DNA from: Bog-159 sp035499555
GTDB taxonomy: Bacteria > Acidobacteriota > Terriglobia > Bryobacterales > Bryobacteraceae
NCBI GenBank assembly: GCA_035499555.1
Contig: DATJYO010000047.1
Span: forward strand, 1-64,000
Reading direction: 5' to 3'
DNA length: 64,000 nt
Positions 23,593 to 32,339 of this stretch are shown piece by piece; position 1 is the stretch's first letter, and every line of letters starts with the position of its first letter. The notes below the pieces were generated by a model. It searched no databases, had not been told where the DNA came from, and worked only from the letters and a program-made list of their open reading frames with translations. The position numbers and the translations under genes are program-made.

Positions 23593-25433
23593 ACCCGTTC
23601 GTCGGCTTCCGGCAATGGTTTTCGCGCAGTCTGCTCACCCAGGGTCTGGCCGCCACCATTGTCCTGCATTCCATCTCGGCCTGCGTTCTGCTGAGCCTGT
23701 TCCTGCTGGCGCAGCGCCAGGCTTTGCAGCAGCAGTTGGCGCTGCGCGGCGAATCCATGGCCCAGTTTCTGGCGCAGGAAATCCAGTTCCCGCTGCTGGT
23801 GGGGGATCGCGCCGAAATGCAACGGCTCCTGACCGCCATGTCCGCCTCCGCCGATGTGCTCTTCCTCGAAGTCGCCGGCGCCGACGGCCGCCGTATTTGC
23901 GCGGCCGGCCGCACGGACCTGATCGCCGCCGGCAGCGCCGCCAAGCAGCCCGGGCGCCGCCCGGACTTCATAGAAATCCGCATGCCGGTGCAGGCGCCCA
24001 ATCGCGACCGGCTCCTCGACTGGGAGGATAACGGCGGCAGCCGCGGCCGTTTGGGCACCTTGCGGATGGGCATTTCCATGGACCGGGAGCGCTGGCGGCT
24101 GCGCCGCATCCTGGCCGGCGGTGTGGGCGTGATCCTGCTGGGCCTGGCGATCATGTGCGGCGCGCAGTATTGGGGCCTGCGCCGGCTGCTGCAGCCTCTG
24201 GCGGCGCTGGTCGGCTTCGCGCACCGTGTGGGCGCCGGCGACCTGCGGCAGCGCGCCCCGGTCGCGCGCGCCGACGAGGTCGGGCTGCTGGCCCAGGCTT
24301 TCAACCACATGGTGGAACAACTGGGCGAAACCACCGTTTCCCGTGACTATGTCGATAACGTGCTGCGCTCCATGGGCGAGTCCTTGATTGTCGTCGGGCG
24401 TAGCGGCCGCGTCGAGCGCGTGAATCCCCGAACGGTGGAACTCCTGGGATGCGCGGAGGGCGGCCTGCTGGGCCGCCCCGCGCTCAGCCTTTTGGCCGAG
24501 AGCGAGGCGCCGCCCTGCGGGACCACCCGCGAACGGACCTATCGCACCTGCGGCGGCCAGGCCATCCCGGTGCTACTCTCCTCCGCGGAGCTGCGCGACA
24601 GCCGGGGCGCCTCCGCCGGTTTCGTCTGGCTGGCGCAGGATGTGCGCGAGTTGAAACGCACCCAGGCCGAACTGGTAGCCGCGCGCGACGCCGCGCAGGA
24701 GGCCAACCGGTCCAAGAGCGTGTTCCTGGCGAACATGAGCCACGAGCTGCGTACCCCGCTGAACGCCATCATCGGCTACAGCCAGATGCTGCGCGAGGAC
24801 TACATCGGCCCGCAGCAGCAGTCCGTAGCCGGCGACCTCGAAAAGATCGAGCGTTCCGGCCAGCTTCTGCTGAGCATCATCAACGACATTCTGGATATCT
24901 CGAAGATCGAAGCCGGGCGCGAAACCGTGCGCGCCCAGACCGTGGAAGTCGCCCCGGTGCTCGCGGATGTGTGCAACGCCGTCGCGCCTTTGGCCCGGCA
25001 GCAGGGCAACCGCCTCGAGATCGACTGCCCGGAGGATGCCGGCCAGGCCTACGTGGACCTGCCCAAGTTCCGCCAGAGCATCCTCAACCTGGTCAACAAC
25101 GCCTGCAAGTTCACCGAAAACGGCCGCGTGTCGGTGGCCGTGAACCGCCTGCGGGATGCGCGCGGCGACTGGACCGAGGTGCACGTCACCGACACCGGCA
25201 TCGGCATCGCCCCCGAACATCTGGCCCGGCTCTTTCAACCCTTCTCGCAGGTAGATGGCTCCTCCACCCGGAAATACACGGGCACCGGCCTGGGGCTGGC
25301 CATCAGCCGGAAATTCTGCCGGATGATGGGCGGCGACATCACCGTGACCACCGCTCCGGGCGCCGGTTCGCGATTTTCCATCCGCGTTCCCGCCGCCCCG
25401 CCCATGAGCCCGGCATCGCGGAGGGAGGCCTGA
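23589..25433 (+). CDS. Membrane sensor histidine kinase (HAMP-PAS-HisKA-HATPase)
   Basis: 614-aa kinase. A hydrophobic helix near 18-38, a periplasmic domain to about 165, a second helix near 175-195, a HAMP domain (LVGFAHRVGAGDLRQRAP) and a PAS domain (SLIVVGRSGRVERVNPRTVELLG) precede HisKA. The phospho-acceptor is His385 in SHELRTPLN. HATPase motifs: NLVNNACKFTENG (N box), DTGIGIAP (G1) and GTGLGLAIS (G2). No attached receiver. The kinase core is strikingly like that of the next gene, a sign of tandem duplication. Confidence 0.92.
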   Translation: MNPFVGFRQWFSRSLLTQGLAATIVLHSISACVLLSLFLLAQRQALQQQLALRGESMAQFLAQEIQFPLLVGDRAEMQRLLTAMSASADVLFLEVAGADGRRICAAGRTDLIAAGSAAKQPGRRPDFIEIRMPVQAPNRDRLLDWEDNGGSRGRLGTLRMGISMDRERWRLRRILAGGVGVILLGLAIMCGAQYWGLRRLLQPLAALVGFAHRVGAGDLRQRAPVARADEVGLLAQAFNHMVEQLGETTVSRDYVDNVLRSMGESLIVVGRSGRVERVNPRTVELLGCAEGGLLGRPALSLLAESEAPPCGTTRERTYRTCGGQAIPVLLSSAELRDSRGASAGFVWLAQDVRELKRTQAELVAARDAAQEANRSKSVFLANMSHELRTPLNAIIGYSQMLREDYIGPQQQSVAGDLEKIERSGQLLLSIINDILDISKIEAGRETVRAQTVEVAPVLADVCNAVAPLARQQGNRLEIDCPEDAGQAYVDLPKFRQSILNLVNNACKFTENGRVSVAVNRLRDARGDWTEVHVTDTGIGIAPEHLARLFQPFSQVDGSSTRKYTGTGLGLAISRKFCRMMGGDITVTTAPGAGSRFSIRVPAAPPMSPASRREA

Positions 25434-28039
25434 TGCGCATTCCGCTCGTCATTCTGCAGCTTCTGGTGTTATTGGCGCCTGCCGCCGCTGTGCGCGCCGC
25501 CGCGCCCGAACCGCCGTTGACGCAGATCCACCAGATCCGCCGGCTCACCGCTGCCCAGGCCGGGCGCGGTTATCCGGTCCATGTCCGGGCCGTGGTGACC
25601 TATTACGCGCCGCCTTATACCGACCCCCGGATCGACGTGGGTTTCGTGGCGCCGGTCCTGTTCATCCAGGATGACACCGCCGGCATTTTTGTGAACCTGC
25701 CGGCCGATGCGCCGCCGTTGCGGGCCGGCCAGGTGGTTGACATGGAAGGCGTAACCGAAGCGCTGGACTTCGCACCCCAGATCGGCCATCCGCGCTACCG
25801 GGTGGTGGGCCGGGGACCGCTGCCGGTGGCGCGCCGCGCCTCGCTCGAATCCATGCTCTCGACGGTCGAGGACGGGCAATGGGTCGAAACCGATGGCATC
25901 GTGCGGCGGGTGGCGCCGGATGCCCATATATTGGAGCTGGAAGTGGCCGTGGCTGGCGGACGGCTGCGCACCCGGATGCCCCGGCCGAAAGGCGATCCCG
26001 GCCGCCTGGTGGATGCCGAAGTGCGTGTGCGCGGCGTCTGCGGGGCCCTGTTCAACCGGGACAATCAACTGATCGGCGCGCTGCTTTACGTGCCGGGCCT
26101 GGACCAGGTGGCCGTCCGGCGGGCCGCGCCGCCGGATCCCTTTGCCGCGGCGCCGCAGCCCATCAGCGAGCTGCAGCGTTTCGCGCCGGGGCGCGAATTG
26201 GGCCATCGCGTCCGTGTGCAGGGTTTCGTTACTCTGCAGCCCCAAAAGCAGGTCGTGTACATCTACGATGGCCGCAACGGCGTACGCGTGGAGTTGAGCG
26301 CGCCGGTCTCCCTGCAGCCGGGCACCCTTCTGGACGTGCTGGGATACCCGAACACTCTGGGGATGGTGCCGGTGCTCGAAGATGCGGTCTGCCGCCGCCG
26401 GGGAGGGACGGCGCCGGTAGTGCCCCTGCCGGTCACCGCGCGGCAGATCCTCGAGGCGGAATACGACTCGGTTCCCGTGGCGATCGAGGGACAGGTTCTC
26501 GAAAGGTCGCTGACCTCCGGTATGCCGGCGCTGGCGCTGCAAAGCGGCGCCATGGTGTTTGAAGCCGAACTGCCGCGATCGAAGATGGATCTGCTCCCCC
26601 CTGCCGGCGCGTATGTGCGGGTGACGGGGATCTGTGCCGCGGCGCGGGACGAGAACGGCGGCATGCGGGCCTTCCGCATCCTGAGTGGGCCCGGCGGCGT
26701 CCACGTCCTCCGCTACCCGTCCTGGTGGACCGCGGACCGGGCGCGGGGAGCGCTGGCGCTCGTGTCCTTCATGGTGCTGCTGGCCGGCGCGTGGGTGATC
26801 TCCCTGCGCCGCCGCGTACGGGAGCACGTCGCCTTGATCCGGCAGCGCCTGGAACGCGAAGCGGCCCTGGAGCAGCGCTTTCATCACCTGCTCGACAACG
26901 CCCACGACATGATCTTCACCGCGGACGCGGACGGCCGGTTGGTCTCCATCAATCGGGCCGGCGAACAGATCTCGGGATACGTCCAGGATCAGTCGGCCGG
27001 CACCCCGTTGGCCGCCTTGTTCGAGGCCGGGCAGCCCGCTATCGCGGAAGCTATGGACCGGGTCGCGCACGACGGTTCGTATTGGACGCCGGACTGGGCC
27101 GTAACCGACAGGCGTGGGCGGCTCACTCCCGTCGAAGTCAGCCTGCAAGCCATCCGCGAGGGCGGCCGGCTGGCGGGCATCCTGGGCATTGCCCGGGATC
27201 TTTCGGACCGCCGCCAGGCCGAGCAGGCCCTGCTGCGCGCCCGCCAGTTGGCCGGCGCCCGCGATACCGCCGAACAGGCCAGCCGCGCCAAGAGCGCCTT
27301 CCTGGCCAACATGAGCCACGAGCTCCGCGCCCCGCTGAACGCCATCATCGGCTATAGCCAGTTGCTCCAGGAGGACTGGGCCGCCCCCGATCAGGCCCCC
27401 CTGCGCGCCGATCTAAGGAAGATCGAGCGCGCCGGCCAGATCCTGCTCACCCAGATCAACGACGTCCTGGATCTGTCGAAGATCGAGTCCGGCCGCGAAA
27501 CCGTCCAGCCGCAGGATGTGGATCTCGCCGCGGTTCTGGAGGACGTGCGCAACGCGGTCACGCCCCTGGCCCGCGCGCACGGCAACCGCGTCGAGATCGA
27601 TTGCCCGGCCCACGCCCGCGCCGTCTATGCGGATCCGGCCAAGTTCCGCCAGAGCCTCCTGAACCTGGTCAACAATGCCTGCAAGTTCACGGAAAACGGG
27701 CGCGTCTCCATCGCCGTCAACCGCCGGCGGGACGCGCACGGCGAGTGGACCGAAGTGCATGTTTCCGATACCGGACTGGGCATCGCGCCGGAAGATCTGG
27801 ATAAACTCTTCCAGCCCTTTTCGCAGGTGGATAATGCGCGCCGCCGGAAGCATGAGGGCACCGGCCTGGGCCTGGCGATCAGCCGGAAGTTCTGCCGCAT
27901 GATGGGCGGCGACATCACCGTATCGAGTCAGCCGGGCCGTGGCTCACGCTTCTCCATCCGTCTGCCGGCAGCCCGGCGTGAGACGGTCAGCCAGGAAACG
28001 GAGGTATCCCGTGTGCAAGATTCTGTTGGTCGAAGATAA
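25433..28039 (+). CDS. Sensor histidine kinase with large periplasmic domain
   Basis: 868-aa kinase starting in a TGATG overlap. Signal/anchor about 1-23, then a periplasmic region of about 420 residues with repeated beta-rich, OB-fold-like units (VFIQDDTAGIFVNLP; VYIYDGRNGVRVELS), a membrane helix near 440-460 (LALVSFMVLLAGAWVISL), a PAS domain (LLDNAHDMIFTADADGRLVSINRAG), HisKA with His629 in SHELRAPLN, and HATPase (NLVNNACKFTENG, DTGLGIAP, GTGLGLAIS). The sensor half is unrelated to its neighbour while the kinase core is a close paralogue. The ligand is unknown; the binding protein upstream is a candidate input. Confidence 0.9.
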   Translation: MRIPLVILQLLVLLAPAAAVRAAAPEPPLTQIHQIRRLTAAQAGRGYPVHVRAVVTYYAPPYTDPRIDVGFVAPVLFIQDDTAGIFVNLPADAPPLRAGQVVDMEGVTEALDFAPQIGHPRYRVVGRGPLPVARRASLESMLSTVEDGQWVETDGIVRRVAPDAHILELEVAVAGGRLRTRMPRPKGDPGRLVDAEVRVRGVCGALFNRDNQLIGALLYVPGLDQVAVRRAAPPDPFAAAPQPISELQRFAPGRELGHRVRVQGFVTLQPQKQVVYIYDGRNGVRVELSAPVSLQPGTLLDVLGYPNTLGMVPVLEDAVCRRRGGTAPVVPLPVTARQILEAEYDSVPVAIEGQVLERSLTSGMPALALQSGAMVFEAELPRSKMDLLPPAGAYVRVTGICAAARDENGGMRAFRILSGPGGVHVLRYPSWWTADRARGALALVSFMVLLAGAWVISLRRRVREHVALIRQRLEREAALEQRFHHLLDNAHDMIFTADADGRLVSINRAGEQISGYVQDQSAGTPLAALFEAGQPAIAEAMDRVAHDGSYWTPDWAVTDRRGRLTPVEVSLQAIREGGRLAGILGIARDLSDRRQAEQALLRARQLAGARDTAEQASRAKSAFLANMSHELRAPLNAIIGYSQLLQEDWAAPDQAPLRADLRKIERAGQILLTQINDVLDLSKIESGRETVQPQDVDLAAVLEDVRNAVTPLARAHGNRVEIDCPAHARAVYADPAKFRQSLLNLVNNACKFTENGRVSIAVNRRRDAHGEWTEVHVSDTGLGIAPEDLDKLFQPFSQVDNARRRKHEGTGLGLAISRKFCRMMGGDITVSSQPGRGSRFSIRLPAARRETVSQETEVSRVQDSVGRR

Positions 28040-28409
28040 CGAGTTAAACCGAGACATGCTCAGCCGGCGGCTGCGCCATCGCGGCTACGAGGTGGTCCTG
28101 GCGAGCGATGGCCGCCAGAGCCTGGACGCCGCGCGCCGCGAGCAGCCCGACCTCGTGCTCATGGATCTCAGCCTGCCGGAGATCGACGGCTGGCAGGCCA
28201 CTCGCATCTTGAAAGGGGATGCCGCCACCGCCGCAATCCCGGTGGTGGCCCTGACGGCCCATGCCATGGTCGGGGATCTCGAGAAAGCCCTCGCCGCCGG
28301 CTGCGACGATTACGCCACTAAGCCCGTGAATCTGCCGCTGCTGCTGGAGATCATCGAACGGCTTTGCCATCCCCGCGGCCGGCCCGCCCCGTCTTATCCT
28401 GAAGTCTGA
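28011..28409 (+). CDS. Single-domain response regulator (CheY-like)
   Basis: 132-aa receiver with no output domain. Acidic pocket VEDN near residue 9, phospho-acceptor Asp52 in LMDLSLPEIDG, switch Thr in ALTAHAM and conserved Lys in YATKPVN. The alpha4 text is typical of receivers paired with hybrid kinases (DivK-like). The GTG start has GGAGG 6 nt before it and overlaps the kinase gene by 29 bases. It probably takes phosphate from one or both adjacent kinases; the output must be encoded elsewhere or be protein-protein. Confidence 0.9.
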   Translation: MCKILLVEDNELNRDMLSRRLRHRGYEVVLASDGRQSLDAARREQPDLVLMDLSLPEIDGWQATRILKGDAATAAIPVVALTAHAMVGDLEKALAAGCDDYATKPVNLPLLLEIIERLCHPRGRPAPSYPEV

Positions 28410-28411
28410 CG

Positions 28412-29269
28412 ATGCGTTCCGGCAAGCCCAGCCGCACGGCCCAGTTCGTAGCGTACAACCGGGCCCTGGGCACCCTGGCGCCCCGGGTGCCGGGCTTCGC
28501 GGACCCCTGGGCCGTCGAGTTTCTCCCGGCGGGTTGGCGCCGCAGAGTCGAGCGCGCCCGGCGCGCGCTGGCCGGCTACCCGCAAAAATCGCCGTACCCC
28601 TTCTGGACACGCGGTATGGCCATCTTCAACCAGTACCGGACGGTGGTCTTCGATCGCGCCATCGCGGCCGCCCTGCCCGTGCCGCAACTCGTCATTCTGG
28701 GCGCCGGTTTCGATACCCGCGCCTGGCGGCTGGATGGCCTGGAGGCGACCACCGTCTTCGAAGTGGACCACCCTGCCACCCAATCCCTCAAACGTGCCCG
28801 GGCCGGAACGCTCCCTCCCAAAGCCCGCCAGATCCGCTTCGCGCCGATCGACTTCCGCGATGGCGACCTGCCGGCGGTCCTCGCCGAGGCCGGCTACGAC
28901 GCGCGCCAACTGGCCTTCTGGTTGTGGGAGGGCGTCGCCATGTACTTGCCGCCCGCCCAGGTCGCCGCCAATCTGGCCTCCTTCGCCGCGCTTTCCGCCC
29001 CCGGTAGCCGCCTGGCCCTCACTTACCTGAGCAAGGATCGCGGACGCATGCCCGGCAGCCTGTTCCTGGCCTTGATCGGCGAGCCGGTCCGATCCGCCTA
29101 TTCCCCAGCGGAGCTGGCGCAAACCGCGGCGGCGGCCGGGTGGACCGTCACCGCCGATTCCGGGATCGCGGACTGGATGCGGGATCTGCCCTCCGCCCAG
29201 CGTCTCACCCGCCGGCAGGTGGGGTTGCAGTGGCTCGAGCGCATCGCCGTAGGCGAAAAGTCTTCCTGA
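28412..29269 (+). CDS. Leucine carboxyl methyltransferase-type SAM methyltransferase
   Basis: 285-aa methyltransferase of the LCM/TcmP group. SAM-binding LVILGAGFDTRAWRL, FEVDHPATQSLKRAR, and the group-specific WLWEGVAMYLPPAQVAANLASFA are visible. Substrates are mostly unknown in bacteria, with some in natural-product O-methylation. It begins 2 bp after the receiver gene and may be carried on the same mRNA without a functional tie. Confidence 0.85.
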   Translation: MRSGKPSRTAQFVAYNRALGTLAPRVPGFADPWAVEFLPAGWRRRVERARRALAGYPQKSPYPFWTRGMAIFNQYRTVVFDRAIAAALPVPQLVILGAGFDTRAWRLDGLEATTVFEVDHPATQSLKRARAGTLPPKARQIRFAPIDFRDGDLPAVLAEAGYDARQLAFWLWEGVAMYLPPAQVAANLASFAALSAPGSRLALTYLSKDRGRMPGSLFLALIGEPVRSAYSPAELAQTAAAAGWTVTADSGIADWMRDLPSAQRLTRRQVGLQWLERIAVGEKSS

Positions 29270-29471
29270 ACGCGCGCCCGCCACCCTCCCCCGCCGTGCT
29301 ACCGTGTGAGCGGGAATGCCGCTATCCATCCCCAGGGACCTGCTGCCAGGCCGATTGATCACCGGTTCGAGTGGCGAAGCAAACATTGAACCTATTGGCT
29401 TCGTTCGGTAAAAAAATGCTGCCACGGGTTCCCTCCCGTCCAGCCCCGGCACGGCGGCGGGAGCACGCCTG

Positions 29472-29477
29472 TATAAT
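29472..29477 (+). promoter_or_regulatory. Consensus -10 box for enolase-superfamily gene
   Basis: A perfect TATAAT lies 26 nt before the ATG at 29504, followed by a TTTTTTAAAAAA-type stretch and an AAGGAGG ribosome-binding site 6 nt before the ATG. The -35 region is GC-rich and poor, so an activator may be needed. Confidence 0.45.
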
Positions 29478-29503
29478 GGACTTTTTTAAAAAGGAGGCCA
29501 AGC

Positions 29504-30910
29504 ATGCCGGCACCACGCGGGATCTCCCGCCGCGGGCTCTTTAAAACCTCGGCTGCACTCATCGGCGGTACGGCCCTCCGCGCACGGGCCAAAGCCGCGC
29601 CGGAGCCCACGCCGTTTCAAAACGTCAATACCAATTCGAGCCCTTCCACATTGAGAATCACGGACCTGCGCATTGCCACCGTGCGCAAGCCCGGCCCCAG
29701 CCCCTGCACCATCATCCGTCTGGATACCAATCAGGGCGTCTACGGACTCGGCGAAGTCCGCGACGGCGCCAGCGCCACCTACGCGCTGTTCTTGAAGAGC
29801 CGCGTCGTCGGCGAAAACCCCCTGCGCATCACTTATATCTTCGAGAAGATCAAGCAGTTTGGCGGGCATTCGCGCCAGGCCGGCGGCGTCGTCGCCGTCG
29901 AAGAGGCCCTCTGGGATATCGCCGGCAAGGTCTACGGTGTCCCCATCTACCAGATGCTGGGCGGCAGGTTCCGCGACAAAATCCGTATCTACGCGGACAC
30001 CGAAGAGAGCCAGGATGTCGCCACCTATGCGAGCCGCCTGAAAGCCCGCAAGGAAGAGATGGGCCTCACCTGGCTCAAAATGGACCTGGGCGTCAACATG
30101 GTCGCGCATATCCCCGGCACCGTCACCGGACCCGCCGGGCTCAGCCGCTGGGAGAGCACCATGCTGCCCCACCCGTTTATCGCCAACGAAGTCACCGATA
30201 AAGGCATCGAAAAGCTCTGCGAATACGTGGCGGCGGCACGTGAGGCCGTGGGCATGGAGATTCCCCTCTCCATGGATCACCTCGGTCACCTGGGGGTCCA
30301 ATCCATCATCCGGTTGGGCAAGGCGTACGAAAAGTACAACCTATCCTGGCTGGAGGACGTGGTTCCGTGGCAGTACACCGACTTACTGGAACGGATCACC
30401 CTGGAAAGCCCCACGCCGATCCTTACCGGCGAAGATATTTACCTGAAGGAAGCCTTCATCCATCTCTGCGAAAAGCACGCGGTCAGCAAGATCCATCCGG
30501 ATATCTCCACCTCCGGCGGTATTCTGGAAACGCACAAGATCGGCGATGCCGCCATGGAATATGCCGTTCCCATGGCTTTGCACTATGCCGGCCTGCCGAT
30601 CGGCGCCCTGGCCAGCGTGCACTGCGCCGCGGCGACCGAGAATTTCCTGGCGTGCGAGAATCATTCGCTGGATGTTCCCTGGTGGCAGGACCTGGTGGAA
30701 GGCATCGACAAGCCCATCATCAACAAGGGCTTCATAACGGTCCCGGACAAGCCGGGCCTGGGCATCACGCTCAACGAGGATGTGGTGCGGCAGCACCTGG
30801 CGCCGGGCAGCGGATTCTTCGAGCCCACGCCTCAATGGGACAAAGAACGCTCCTGGGACCGGCTCTGGAGCATGGCGCCGCACCGGGCCGCCAACCCGAC
30901 AGCAACTTAA
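29504..30910 (+). CDS. Tat-exported mandelate racemase/muconate-lactonizing (enolase superfamily) protein
   Basis: 468-aa protein. The N-terminus SRRGLFKTSAALIGGTA is a twin-arginine signal, unusual because most enolase-superfamily enzymes are cytoplasmic. The N-terminal capping domain and barrel follow: WLKMDLG with a candidate catalytic Lys, SMDHLGH (metal Asp), WLEDVVPW (metal Glu) and LTGEDIYL (metal Glu), then PMALHYAGLPIGALASVHCAAATENF. The family dehydrates or racemises sugar acids; the substrate is not predictable here. A strong AAGGAGG supports the start. Confidence 0.85.
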   Translation: MPAPRGISRRGLFKTSAALIGGTALRARAKAAPEPTPFQNVNTNSSPSTLRITDLRIATVRKPGPSPCTIIRLDTNQGVYGLGEVRDGASATYALFLKSRVVGENPLRITYIFEKIKQFGGHSRQAGGVVAVEEALWDIAGKVYGVPIYQMLGGRFRDKIRIYADTEESQDVATYASRLKARKEEMGLTWLKMDLGVNMVAHIPGTVTGPAGLSRWESTMLPHPFIANEVTDKGIEKLCEYVAAAREAVGMEIPLSMDHLGHLGVQSIIRLGKAYEKYNLSWLEDVVPWQYTDLLERITLESPTPILTGEDIYLKEAFIHLCEKHAVSKIHPDISTSGGILETHKIGDAAMEYAVPMALHYAGLPIGALASVHCAAATENFLACENHSLDVPWWQDLVEGIDKPIINKGFITVPDKPGLGITLNEDVVRQHLAPGSGFFEPTPQWDKERSWDRLWSMAPHRAANPTAT

Positions 30911-30915
30911 TTGTC

Positions 30916-32067
30916 GTGCGAAACTACCTGGCCATCCTGGTGCTGTCGGCGGCTGCGGCGCTGCCGGCCGCCGACACGCGCCAGGTCTTCGAGCGCGGCC
31001 AGCGGGAGATCGAAGCCGGCGATCTGGCCGCCGCTGAAAAAGACTTTCGCGCGGTACTCGCATCGGATCCCGAAAACGTCGGCGCGCACGGCAACCTGGC
31101 CGTCGTCTTCATGCGCCGCAAACAATGGAAGCAGGCGCTCGACGAACTCCAGGTCGCCGAGCGCTTCGCGCCCGGAATGCCCGGCATCCGGCTGAACATC
31201 GGACTGGTCTACTATCGCCAGGCCGACTATCAGCGCGCCATCGCGCCTTTCGAATCCGTGGTGCACGATCAGCCGGATTCGCACCAGGCGCGCTACCTGC
31301 TGGGCCTTTGCTACTTCTTCAAGGAGCGCTACGCGGACGCCGCCCAAACTCTCGAGCCGTTGTGGCCGCAGGAGTCGGCCAACCTGAATTACCTGTACGT
31401 GATGTCTATCGCCGCCAACAAAACCGGCTTGAAGGATCTGGATCGGAAAGCCACCGCGCGCCTGATCGAGGTGGGCCAGGATTCGGCCGAGATGCACCTG
31501 CTGATCGGCAAGGCCCACGCCGGCGCGGGAATGTACGACCAGGCCCTGCAGGAGTTCCAGACCGCGGCGCGCCTGGATCCCAAGCTTCCGCTGGTACATT
31601 ATTTCCTGGGCACCGAATATCGCCGCCAGAATGATCTCGATCACGCCCGGCAGGAATTCCTGAAAGACATCGCCATCTCGCCGGATGTGGCCTACGATTA
31701 CGACGAGTTGGGCGCGGTCTATTACGCGCTCGATCAATTAGCCGACGCCGAACGGAATTACAAACAGGCCCTGCGCCTGGATCCCTCGCTGGGCACCTCC
31801 GACTACGGACTGGCCAAGATCTATAAGGAGCAGCACAAGTACGCGCAGGCGCTGGAGGCGCTGCGGGCGGCGGGCGCCATCGATCCGCAAAGTTCCAGCG
31901 TCTGCTATCTGCGCGGCCAGGTGCTGTTCGCCATGGGCCGCCGCGCGGAGGCCAAGACCGCGTTCGACGAATCCGCGCGCCTCAAGCAGGCCGTACGGGA
32001 CGAACTGGAGCGCAAGATCAGCGGCCAGCACCCGGCCGATCCGCAGTTAGTGCGCGACGGCCCCTGA
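30916..32067 (+). CDS. Secreted TPR-repeat protein
   Basis: 383-aa protein with a signal peptide (NYLAILVLSAAAALPAAD) and about nine tetratricopeptide repeats. Examples are AEKDFRAVLASDPENVGAHGNLAVVF, ALQEFQTAARLDPKLPLVHYFLG and AERNYKQALRLDPSLGTSDYGLA (all cited in part). TPR arrays mediate protein contacts; periplasmic or envelope location is inferred. GTG start 5 bp after the preceding stop makes co-transcription with the enolase-superfamily gene likely. Confidence 0.8.
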   Translation: MRNYLAILVLSAAAALPAADTRQVFERGQREIEAGDLAAAEKDFRAVLASDPENVGAHGNLAVVFMRRKQWKQALDELQVAERFAPGMPGIRLNIGLVYYRQADYQRAIAPFESVVHDQPDSHQARYLLGLCYFFKERYADAAQTLEPLWPQESANLNYLYVMSIAANKTGLKDLDRKATARLIEVGQDSAEMHLLIGKAHAGAGMYDQALQEFQTAARLDPKLPLVHYFLGTEYRRQNDLDHARQEFLKDIAISPDVAYDYDELGAVYYALDQLADAERNYKQALRLDPSLGTSDYGLAKIYKEQHKYAQALEALRAAGAIDPQSSSVCYLRGQVLFAMGRRAEAKTAFDESARLKQAVRDELERKISGQHPADPQLVRDGP

Positions 32068-32069
32068 GG

Positions 32070-32339
32070 CTACGCCCTCCGCCCGGCGGCCACCGCGGCA
32101 TTCCACGCCTTCTCGAGCCGGTCCCGCGCCGCCGCGCTGATCGGCCCGGGCATCTCGCTGGCCCGATACTCATGGCACAGCGCCACGGTCTTGCGCAGGC
32201 TCTCGGCGAACTCGACGCACGGCGGGCAGCCGGCCAGGTGCGCTTCCATATCACGGCAGGCATCCGGCGGCAGTTGCAGATCGAGATACTCGGAGAGCAT
32301 GGCAAAAATCTGCCGGCACTCTTCACTTTCGTGAGGCAT
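32070..32339 (-). CDS. zf-HC2 anti-sigma factor (soluble)
   Basis: 89-aa protein with the zinc-binding anti-sigma motif HLAGCPPC (HxxxCxxC) after an upstream Cys (EECRQIFAMLSEYLD). No transmembrane helix follows, so it would be a cytoplasmic redox- or metal-sensitive anti-sigma like RsrA. It overlaps the ECF sigma gene by 17 bases and presumably binds that sigma factor. Confidence 0.85.
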   Translation of the reverse strand: MPHESEECRQIFAMLSEYLDLQLPPDACRDMEAHLAGCPPCVEFAESLRKTVALCHEYRASEMPGPISAAARDRLEKAWNAAVAAGRRA

